Of a DNA stretch of 64,000 bases, positions 1 through 9,900 are shown one piece after another (positions within the stretch are counted from its first letter, which is position 1; the number at the start of each line of letters is the position of its first letter). A program made the translations under genes and the position numbers. Source of the DNA: Canna indica (lineage: Eukaryota; Streptophyta; Magnoliopsida; Zingiberales; Cannaceae); NCBI GenBank assembly GCA_034359265.1, contig CP136890.1, positions 47,404,501 to 47,468,500 of the forward strand, written 5' to 3'. Under the pieces are notes generated by a model that made no database searches, was not told where the DNA came from, and was given only the letters and a program-made list of their open reading frames with translations.

Positions 1-48
1 CCGAAACGACCAGAAAACTGAGTCCCGGGCGACTCCAGATCATTCACT

Positions 49-210
49 GTGATGGGAGAAGTTGTTAATCGAGTTATTTTTGACCGACTAATGCAAAGAA
101 TTACACGCTTTTTCGAACAGAATGCTGAAAGAAGCCTACTGATTGAATTTTCGGGTATCGACTCGAAACGACCAGAAATCAGAGTCCCGGGCGACTCCAG
201 ATCATTCACT
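49..210 (+). repeat. Representative canonical A-type monomer, 162 bp
   Basis: This is the first complete unit, taken from GTGATGGGAG to the base before the next GTGATGGGAG at 211. It has the five-T run in CGCTTTTTCGAAC, the A-type middle (GCTGAAAGAAGCC, GAATTTTCGGG), and ends in AATCAGAGTC rather than the commoner AATCTGAGTC. The ATG inside the landmark opens a plus-strand frame that stays open through the whole unit; in most monomers it ends at the TGA of AATCTGAGTC. The length, close to nucleosome size, is common for centromeric satellites, but no function can be read from it. Confidence 0.95.
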
Positions 211-696
211 GTGATGGGAGAAGTTGTTAATCGAGTTATTTTTGACCGACTAATGCAAAGAATTACACGCTTTTTCGAACAGAATGCTGAAAGAAGCCTA
301 CTGATTGAATTTTCGGGTATCGACCCGAAAAGACCAGAAATCTGAGTCCCGGGCGACTCCAGATCATTCACTGTGATGGGAGATGTTGTTAATCGAGTTA
401 TTTTTGACCGACTAATGCAAAGAATTACACGCTTTTTCGAACAGAATGCTGAAAGAAGCCTACTGATTGAATTTTCGGGTATCGACTCGAAACGACCAGA
501 AATCTGAGTCCCGGGCGACTCCAGATCATTCACTGTGATGGGAGAAGTTGTTAATCGAGTTATTTTTGACCGACTAATGCAAAGAATTTCACGCTTTTTT
601 GAACAGAATGCTGAAAAAAGCATACTGATTGAATTTTCGGGTATCGACTCGAAAAGACCAGAAATCTGAGTCCCGGGCGACTCCAGATCATTCACT

Positions 697-857
697 GTGA
701 TGGGAGATGTTGTTAATCGAGTTATTTTTGACCGACTAATGCAAAGAATTACACGCTTTTCAAACAGAATGCTGAACGAAGCCTACTGATTGAACTTTCG
801 GGTATCGACTCGAAACGACCAGAAATCTGAGTCCCGGGCGGCTCCAGAACATTCAAT
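697..857 (+). repeat. Representative 161-bp monomer with shortened T-run
   Basis: This unit has four T residues in CGCTTTTCAAACAG where canonical units have five, which makes it 161 bp. Later 161-bp units read CTTTTCTAAC, CTTTTCGAAC, CTTTTCGAATAG or CTTTTCGATCAG, so the same deletion has accumulated several downstream variants. It is almost always joined to the B-type middle (GCTGAACGAAGCC, GAACTTTCGGG) and often to GGGAGATG. The single-base loss shifts both long open frames and is the main reason they end. Confidence 0.93.
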
Positions 858-1018
858 GTGATGGGAGAGTTGTTAATCGAGTTATTTTTGACCGACTAAT
901 GCAAAGAATTACACGCTTTTTCGAACAGAATGCTGAACGAAGCCTACTGATTGAACTTTCGGGTATCGACTCGAAACGACCAGAAATCTGAGTCCCGGGC
1001 GACTCCAGATCATTCACT
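858..1018 (+). repeat. Representative 161-bp monomer of the GGGAGAG type
   Basis: The landmark reads GTGATGGGAGAGTTG instead of GTGATGGGAGAAGTTG, a one-base loss at a different site from the T-run deletion. The unit has the five-T run and a B-type middle. Copies recur around 3067, 5892, 21467, 28217, 30607, 35750, 36880, 38334, 39948, 44632, 48488, 50782 and 56255, commonly just before or after a unit carrying other structural variants. The repeated placement makes it a useful phase marker for the higher-order repeats. Confidence 0.9.
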
Positions 1019-1162
1019 GTGATGGGAGAAGTTGTTAATCGAGTTATTTTTGACAGACTAATGCAAAGAATTGCAAGATTTTTCGAATAGAATCTTGAAC
1101 TTTCGGGTATCGACTCGAAACGACCAGAAATCTGAGTCCCGGGCGACTCCAGATCATTCACT
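1019..1162 (+). repeat. Representative 144-bp short monomer (S1)
   Basis: The unit runs from one GTGATGGGAG to the next in 144 bp. It carries GACAGACTAATGC, GCAAGATTTTTCGAATAG and CTTGAACTTTCGGG, and lacks 18 bp present in the L unit between two TTGAAC copies. TTCGAATAG puts a TAG stop in the plus-strand frame. S1 units usually precede an L unit or sit between two B-type units, for example near 1636, 4015, 4319, 6053 and 6357. The loss is a multiple of three, so the minus-strand frame passes through it. Confidence 0.94.
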
Positions 1163-1791
1163 GTGATGGGAGATGTTGTTAATCGAGTTATTTTTGACCG
1201 ACTAATGCAAAGAATTACACGCTTTTCGAACAGAATGCTGAACGAAGCCTACTGATTGAACTTTCGGGTATGGACTCGAAACGACCAGAAATCTGAGTCC
1301 CGGGCGACTCCAGAACATTCACTGTGATGGGAGAAGTTGTTAATCGAGTTATTTTTGACCGACTAATGCAAAGAATTACACGCTTTTTCGAACAGAATGC
1401 TGAAAGAAGCCTACTGATTGAATTTTCGGGTATCGACTCGAAACGACTAGAAAACTGAGTCCCGGGCGACTCCAGAACATTCACTGTGATGGGAGAAGTT
1501 GTTAATCGAGTTATTTTTGACCGACTAATGCAAAGAATTACACGCTTTTTCGAACAGAATGCTGAACGAAGCCTACTGATTGAACTTTCGGGTATCGACT
1601 CGAAACGACCAGAAATTTGAGTCCCGGGCGACTCCAGATCATTCACTGTGATGGGAGAAGTTGTTAATCGAGTTATTTTTGACAGACTAATGCAAAGAAT
1701 TGCAAGATTTTTCGAATAGAATCTTGAACTTTCGGGTATCGACTCGAAACGACCAGAAATCTGAGTCCCGGGCGACTCCAGAACATTCACT

Positions 1792-1953
1792 GTGATGGGA
1801 GAAGTTCTTAATCGAGTTATTTTTGACAAACTAATGCAAAGAATTGCAAGATTTTTCGAATAGAATCTTGAACGAAGCCGACTGATTGAACTTCGGGGTA
1901 TCGGCTCGAAACGCCCAGCAATCTGAGTCCCGAGCGACTCCAGAACATTCACT
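1792..1953 (+). repeat. Diverged full-length monomer (L type), 162 bp
   Basis: This unit differs from canonical at many sites: GAAGTTCTTAATCG, GACAAACTAATGC, GCAAGATTTTTCGAATAG, CTTGAACGAAGCCGACTG, CTTCGGGGTATCGGCTCG, ACGCCCAGCAATC and GAGTCCCGAGCG. It keeps the 18 bp that S1 and S2 lack, and is therefore the likely source of both. It is normally followed at once by S2. L units occur with CTTCGGGG near 1891, 4714, 6601, 8187, 9767, 11333, 12918, 14669, 18827, 22026, 28620, 31010, 52181, 54427, 57655 and 59418, and as the interrupted form at the four insert sites. Confidence 0.93.
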
Positions 1954-2097
1954 GTGATGGGAGAAGTTGTTAATCGAGTTATTTTTAACAGACTAATGCA
2001 AAGAATTGCTAGATTTTTCGAATAGAATCTTGAACTATCGGGTATCGACTCGAAACGACCAGAAATCAGAGTCCCGGGCGACTCCAGATCATTCACT
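1954..2097 (+). repeat. Representative 144-bp short monomer (S2), partner of L
   Basis: S2 is 144 bp and carries TTTTTAACAGACTAATGC, GCTAGATTTTTCGAATAG and CTTGAACTATCGGG, which separate it from S1. It follows an L unit in nearly every higher-order repeat of the left 31 kb and again from 49 kb on, so L-S2 moves as a linked pair. A later variant has GCTAGATTTATCG (near 52311, 54551, 57783 and 59541). Confidence 0.93.
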
Positions 2098-5000
2098 GTG
2101 ATGGGAGAAGTTGTTAATCGAGTTATTTTTGACCGACTAATGCAAAGAATTACACGCTTTTTCGAACAGAATGCTGAAAGAAGCCTACTGATTGAATTTT
2201 CGGGTATCGACCCGAAACGACCAGAAAACTGAGTCCCGGGCGACTCCAGATCATTCACTGTGATGGGAGAAGTTGTTAATCGAGTTATTTTTGACCGACT
2301 AATGCAAAGAATTACACGCTTTTTCGAACAGAATGCTGAAAGAAGCCTACTGATTGAATTTTCGGGTATCGACTCGAAACGACCAGAAATCAGAGTCCCG
2401 GGCGACTCCAGATCATTCACTGTGATGGGAGAAGTTGTTAATCGAGTTATTTTTGACCGACTAATGCAAAGAATTACACGCTTTTTCGAACAGAATGCTG
2501 AAAGAAGCCTACTGATTGAATTTTCGGGTATCGACCCGAAAAGACCAGAAATCTGAGTCCCGGGCGACTCCAGATCATTCACTGTGATGGGAGATGTTGT
2601 TAATCGAGTTATTTTTGACCGACTAATGCAAAGAATTACACGCTTTTTCGAACAGAATGCTGAAAGAAGCCTACTGATTGAATTTTCGGGTATCGACTCG
2701 AAACGACCAGAAATCTGAGTCCCGGGCGACTCCAGATCATTCACTGTGATGGGAGAAGTTGTTAATCGAGTTATTTTTGACCGACTAATGCAAAGAATTT
2801 CACGCTTTTTTGAACAGAATGCTGAAAAAAGCATACTGATTGAATTTTCGGGTATCGACTCGAAAAGACCAGAAATCTGAGTCCCGGGCGACTCCAGATC
2901 ATTCACTGTGATGGGAGATGTTGTTAATCGAGTTATTTTTGACCGACTAATGCAAAGAATTACACGCTTTTCAAACAGAATGCTGAACGAAGCCTACTGA
3001 TTGAACTTTCGGGTATCGACTCGAAACGACCAGAAATCTGAGTCCCGGGCGGCTCCAGAACATTCACTGTGATGGGAGAGTTGTTAATCGAGTTATTTTT
3101 AACAGACTAATGCAAAGAATTGCTAGATTTTTCGAATAGAATCTTGAACTATCGGGTATCGACTCGAAACGACCAGAAATCAGAGTCCCGGGCGACTCCA
3201 GATCATTCACTGTGATGGGAGAAGTTGTTAATCGAGTTATTTTTTACCGACTAATGCAAAGAATTACACGCTTTTTCGAACAGAATGCTGAAAGAAGCCT
3301 ACTGATTGAATTTTCGGGTATCGACTCGAAAAGACCAGAAATCTGAGTCCCGGGCGACTCCAGATCATTCACTGTGATGGGAGATGTTGTTAATCGAGTT
3401 ATTTTTGACCGACTAATGCAAAGAATTACACGCTTTTTCGAACAGAATGCTGAAAGACGCCTACTGATTGAATTTTCGGGTATCGACTCGAAAAGACCAG
3501 AAATCTGAGTCCCGGGCGACTCCAGATCATTCACTGTGATGGGAGATGTTGTTAATCGAGTTATTTTTGACCGACTAATGCAAAGAATTACACGCTTTTC
3601 TAACAGAATGCTGAACGAAGCCTACTGATTGAACTTTCGGGTATCGACTCGAAACGACCAGAAATCTGAGTCCCGGGCGACTCCAGAACATTCACTGTGA
3701 TGGGAGAAGTTGTTAATCGAGTTATTTTTGACCGATTAATGCAAAGAATTACACGCTTTTTCGAACAGAATGCTGAAAGACGCCTACTGATTGAATTTTC
3801 GGGTATCGACTCGAAAAGACCAGAAATCTGAGTCCCGGGCGACTCCAGATCATTCACTGTGATGGGAGATGTTGTTAATCGAGTTATTTTTGACCGACTA
3901 ATGCAAAGAATTACACGCTTTTTCGAACAGAATGCTGAAAGAAGCATACTGATTGAATTTTCGGGTATCGACTCGAAACGACCAGAAATCTGAGTCCCGG
4001 GCGACTCCAGATCATTCACTGTGATGGGAGAAGTTGTTAATCGAGTTATTTTTGACAGACTAATGCAAAGAATTGCAAGATTTTTCGAATAGAATCTTGA
4101 ACTTTCGGGTATCGACTCGAAACGACCAGAAATCTGAGTCCCGGGCGACTCCAGAACATTCACTGTGATGGGAGAAGTTGTTAATCGAGTTATTTTTGAC
4201 CGACTAATGCAAAGAATTACACGCTTTTTCGAACAGAATCCTGAAAGAAGCATACTGATTGAATTTTCGGGTATCGACTCGAAACGACCAGAAATCTGAG
4301 TCCCGGGCGACTCCAGATCATTCACTGTGATGGGAGAAGTTGTTAATCGAGTTATTTTTGACAGACTAATGCAAAGAATTGCAAGATTTTTCGAATAGAA
4401 TCTTGAACTTTCGGGTATCGACTCGAAACGACCAGAAATTTGAGTCCCGGGCGACTCCAGATCATTCACTGTGATGGGAGAAGTTGTTAATCGAGTTATT
4501 TTTGACAGACTAATGCAAAGAATTGCAAGATTTTTCGAATAGAATCTTGAACTTTCGGGTATCGACTCGAAACGACCAGAAATCTGAGTCCCGGGCGACT
4601 CCAGAACATTCACTGTGATGGGAGAAGTTCTTAATCGAGTTATTTTTGACAAACTAATGCAAAGAATTGCAAGATTTTTCGAATAGAATCTTGAACGAAG
4701 CCGACTGATTGAACTTCGGGGTATCGGCTCGAAACGCCCAGCAATCTGAGTCCCGAGCGACTCCAGAACATTCACTGTGATGGGAGAAGTTGTTAATCGA
4801 GTTATTTTTAACAGACTAATGCAAAGAATTGCTAGATTTTTCGAATAGAATCTTGAACTATCGGGTATCGACTCGAAAAGACCAGAAATCAGAGTCCCGG
4901 GCGACTCCAGATCATTCACTGTGATGGGAGAAGTTGTTAATCGAGTTATTTTTGACCGACTAATGCAAAGAATTACACGCTTTTTCGAACAGAATGCTGA

Positions 5001-6970
5001 AAGAAGCCTACTGATTGAATTTTCGGGTATCGACCCGAAACGACCAGAAAACTGAGTCCCGGGCGACTCCAGATCATTCACTGTGATGGGAGAAGTTGTT
5101 AATCGAGTTATTTTTGACCGACTAATGCAAAGAATTACACGCTTTTTCGAACAGAATGCTGAAAGAAGCCTACTGATTGAATTTTCGGGTATCGACTCGA
5201 AACGACCAGAAATCAGAGTCCCGGGCGACTCCAGATCATTCACTGTGATGGGAGAAGTTGTTAATCGAGTTATTTTTGACCGACTAATGCAAAGAATTAC
5301 ACGCTTTTTCGAACAGAATGCTGAAAGAAGCCTACTGATTGAATTTTCGGGTATCGACCCGAAAAGACCAGAAATCTGAGTCCCGGGCGACTCCAGATCA
5401 TTCACTGTGATGGGAGATGTTGTTAATCGAGTTATTTTTGACCGACTAATGCAAAGAATTACACGCTTTTTCGAACAGAATGCTGAAAGAAGCCTACTGA
5501 TTGAATTTTCGGGTATCGACTCGAAACGACCAGAAATCTGAGTCCCGGGCGACTCCAGATCATTCACTGTGATGGGAGAAGTTGTTAATCGAGTTATTTT
5601 TGACCGACTAATGCAAAGAATTTCACGCTTTTTTGAACAGAATGCTGAAAAAAGCATACTGATTGAATTTTCGGGTATCGACTCGAAAAGACCAGAAATC
5701 TGAGTCCCGGGCGACTCCAGATCATTCACTGTGATGGGAGATGTTGTTAATCGAGTTATTTTTGACCGACTAATGCAAAGAATTACACGCTTTTCAAACA
5801 GAATGCTGAACGAAGCCTACTGATTGAACTTTCGGGTATCGACTCGAAACGACCAGAAATCTGAGTCCCGGGCGGCTCCAGAACATTCACTGTGATGGGA
5901 GAGTTGTTAATCGAGTTATTTTTGACCGACTAATGCAAAGAATTACACGCTTTTTCGAACAGAATGCTGAACGAAGCCTACTGATTGAACTTTCGGGTAT
6001 CGACTCGAAACGACCAGAAATCTGAGTCCCGGGCGACTCCAGATCATTCACTGTGATGGGAGAAGTTGTTAATCGAGTTATTTTTGACAGACTAATGCAA
6101 AGAATTGCAAGATTTTTCGAATAGAATCTTGAACTTTCGGGTATCGACTCGAAACGACCAGAAATCTGAGTCCCGGGCGACTCCAGAACATTCACTGTGA
6201 TGGGAGAAGTTGTTAATCGAGTTATTTTTGACCGACTAATGCAAAGAATTACACGCTTTTTCGAACAGAATGCTGAACGAAGCCTACTGATTGAACTTTC
6301 GGGTATCGACTCGAAACGACCAGAAATTTGAGTCCCGGGCGACTCCAGATCATTCACTGTGATGGGAGAAGTTGTTAATCGAGTTATTTTTGACAGACTA
6401 ATGCAAAGAATTGCAAGATTTTTCGAATAGAATCTTGAACTTTCGGGTATCGACTCGAAACGACCAGAAATCTGAGTCCCGGGCGACTCCAGAACATTCA
6501 CTGTGATGGGAGAAGTTCTTAATCGAGTTATTTTTGACAAACTAATGCAAAGAATTGCAAGATTTTTCGAATAGAATCTTGAACGAAGCCGACTGATTGA
6601 ACTTCGGGGTATCGGCTCGAAACGCCCAGCAATCTGAGTCCCGAGCGACTCCAGAACATTCACTGTGATGGGAGAAGTTGTTAATCGAGTTATTTTTAAC
6701 AGACTAATGCAAAGAATTGCTAGATTTTTCGAATAGAATCTTGAACTATCGGGTATCGACTCGAAACGACCAGAAATCAGAGTCCCGGGCGACTCCAGAT
6801 CATTCACTGTGATGGGAGAAGTTGTTAATCGAGTTATTTTTGACCGACTAATGCAAAGAATTACACGCTTTTTCGAACAAAATGCTGAAAGAAGCCTACT
6901 GATTGAATTTTCGGGTATCGACCCGAAACGACCAGAAAACTGAGTCCCGGGCGACTCCAGATCATTCACT

Positions 6971-9900
6971 GTGATGGGAGAAGTTGTTAATCGAGTTATT
7001 TTTGACCGACTAATGCAAAGAATTACACGCTTTTTCGAACAGAATGCTGAAAGAAGGCTACTGATTGAATTTTCGGGTATCGACTCGAAACGACCAGAAA
7101 TCAGAGTCCCGGGCGACTCCAGATCATTCACTGTGATGGGAGAAGTTGTTAATCGAGTTATTTTTGACCGACTAATGCAAAGAATTACACGCTTTTTCGA
7201 ACAGAATGCTGAAAGAAGCCTACTGATTGAATTTTCGGGTATCGACCCGAAACGACCAGAAAACTGAGTCCCGGGCGACTCCAGATCATTCACTGTGATG
7301 GGAGAAGTTGTTAATCGAGTTATTTTTTACCGACTAATGCAAAGAATTACACGCTTTTTCGAACAGAATGCTGAAAGAAGCCTACTGATTGAATTTTCGG
7401 GTATCGACTCGAAAAGACCAGAAATCTGAGTCCCGGGCGACTCCAGATCATTCACTGTGATGGGAGATGTTGTTAATCGAGTTATTTTTGACCGACTAAT
7501 GCAAAGAATTACACGCTTTTTCGAACAGAATGCTGAAAGACGCCTACAGATTGAATTTTCGGGTATCGACTCGAAAAGACCAGAAATCTGAGTCCCGGGC
7601 GACTCCAGATCATTCACTGTGATGGGAGATGTTGTTAATCGAGTTATTTTTGACCGACTAATGCAAAGAATTACACGCTTTTCTAACAGAATGCTGAACG
7701 AAGCCTACTGATTGAACTTTCGGGTATCGACTCGAAACGACCAGAAATCTGAGTCCCGGGCGACTCCAGAACATTCACTGTGATGGGAGAAGTTGTTAAT
7801 CGAGTTATTTTTGACCGACTAATGCAAAGAATTACACGCTTTTTCGAACAGAATGCTGAACGAAGCCTACTGATTGAACTTTCGGGTATCGACTCGAAAC
7901 GACCAGAAATTTGAGTCCCGGGCGACTCCAGATCATTCACTGTGATGGGAGAAGTTGTTAATCGAGTTATTTTTGACAGTCTAATGCAAAGAATTGCAAG
8001 ATTTTTCGAATAGAATCTTGAACTTTCGGGTATCGACTCGAAACGACCAGAAATCTGAGTCCCGGGCGACTCCAGAACATTCACTGTGATGGGAGAAGTT
8101 CTTAATCGAGTTATTTTTGACAAACTAATGCAAAGAATTGCAAGATTTTTCGAATAGAATCTTGAACGAAGCCGACTGATTGAACTTCGGGGTATCGGCT
8201 CGAAACGCCCAGCAATCTGAGTCCCGAGCGACTCCAGAACATTCACTGTGATGGGAGAAGTTGTTAATCGAGTTATTTTTAACAGACTAATGCAAAGAAT
8301 TGCTAGATTTTTCGAATAGAATCTTGAACTATCGGGTATCGACTCGAAACGACCAGAAATCAGAGTCCCGGGCGACTCCAGATCATTCACTGTGATGGGA
8401 GAAGTTGTTAATCGAGTTATTTTTGACCGACTAATGCAAAGAATTACACGCTTTTTCGAACAGAATGCTGAAAGAAGCCTACTGATTGAATTTTCGGGTA
8501 TCGACCCGAAACGACCAGAAAACTGAGTCCCGGGCGACTCCAGATCATTCACTGTGATGGGAGAAGTTGTTAATCGAGTTATTTTTGACCGACTAATGCA
8601 AAGAATTACACGCTTTTTCGAACAGAATGCTGAAAGAAGCCTACTGATTGAATTTTCGGGTATCGACTCGAAACGACCAGAAATCGGAGTCCCGGGCGAC
8701 TCCAGATCATTCACTGTGATGGGAGAAGTTGTTAATCGAGTAATTTTTGACCGACTAATGCAAAGAATTACACGCTTTTTCGAACAGAATGCTGAAAGAA
8801 GCCTACTGATTGAATTTTCGGGTATCGACCCGAAACGACCAGAAAACTGAGTCCCGGGCGACTCCAGATCATTCACTGTGATGGGAGAAGTTGTTAATCG
8901 AGTTATTTTTTACCGACTAATGCAAAGAATTACACGCTTTTTCGAACAGAATGCTGAAAGAAGCCTACTGATTGAATTTTCGGGTATCGACTCGAAAAGA
9001 CCAGAAATCTGAGTCCCGGGCGACTCCAGATCATTCACTGTGATGGGAGATGTTGTTAATCGAGTTATTTTTGACCGACTAATGCAAAGAATTACACGCT
9101 TTTTCGAACAGAATGCTGAAAGACGCCTACAGATTGAATTTTCGGGTATCGACTCGAAAAGACCAGAAATCTGAGTCCCGGGCGACTCCAGATCATTCAC
9201 TGTGATGGGAGATGTTGTTAATCGAGTTATTTTTGACCGACTAATGCAAAGAATTACACGCTTTTCTAACAGAATGCTGAACGAAGCCTACTGATTGAAC
9301 TTTCGGGTATCGACTCGAAACGACCAGAAATCTGAGTCCCGGGCGACTCCAGAACATTCACTGTGATGGGAGAAGTTGTTAATCGAGTTATTTTTGACCG
9401 ACTAATGCAAAGAATTACACGCTTTTTCGAACAGAATGCTGAACGAAGCCTACTGATTGAACTTTCGGGTATCGACTCGAAACGACCAGAAATTTGAGTC
9501 CCGGGCGACTCCAGATCATTCACTGTGATGGGAGAAGTTGTTAATCGAGTTATTTTTGACAGTCTAATGCAAAGAATTGCAAGATTTTTCGAATAGAATC
9601 TTGAACTTTCGGGTATCGACTCGAAACGACCAGAAATCTGAGTCCCGGGCGACTCCAGAACATTCACTGTGATGGGAGAAGTTCTTAATCGAGTTATTTT
9701 TGACAAACTAATGCAAAGAATTGCAAGATTTTTCGAATAGAATCTTGAACGAAGCCGACTGATTGAACTTCGGGGTATCGGCTCGAAACGCCCAGCAATC
9801 TGAGTCCCGAGCGACTCCAGAACATTCACTGTGATGGGAGAAGTTGTTAATCGAGTTATTTTTAACAGACTAATGCAAAGAATTGCTAGATTTTTCGAAT

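Larger units (their letters stand above)
49..6970. repeat. Three related higher-order units of 2211, 2823 and 1888 bp
   Basis: The same arrangement recurs at 49, 2260 and 5083. Each copy begins with the pair of A-type monomers joined by AATCAGAGTC, then the CTTTTCAAAC 161-bp unit and the GGGAGAG unit. The lengths add up exactly: 14 monomers with three 144-bp and three 161-bp units give 2211; 18 monomers with five 144-bp and three 161-bp units give 2823; 12 monomers with three 144-bp and two 161-bp units give 1888. The first 850 or so bases of each copy match closely, after which the middle sections differ in monomer number. This is the pattern expected from unequal exchange within a common parent unit. 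Confidence 0.88.

Noticed and set aside
76..151. Helically phased T-tracts (positions 77-81, 109-113, 148-151) as a nucleosome-positioning signal
   Set aside because: Spacings of about 32 and 39 bp are not both multiples of the helical repeat; too weak to claim without a computation.
150..165. Pol III internal B box resembling GGTTCGANTCC at GGTATCGACTCG
   Set aside because: It needs a one-base insertion and the last base differs. No A box lies at a suitable distance upstream, and no tRNA cloverleaf can be formed.
100..170. CENP-B box (NTTCGNNNNANNCGGGN)
   Set aside because: TTCGAACAG and TTCGGGTATC were compared on both strands; none has the required A and CGGG spacing.
3600..5729. Long minus-strand open frames as real repeat-protein genes
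   Set aside because: The translation is only the 54- and 48-residue repeat. Frames start mostly at GTG, end at random 1-bp deletion monomers and have no non-repeat domain, intron signals or flanking regulatory sequence. The opposite strand is also open.
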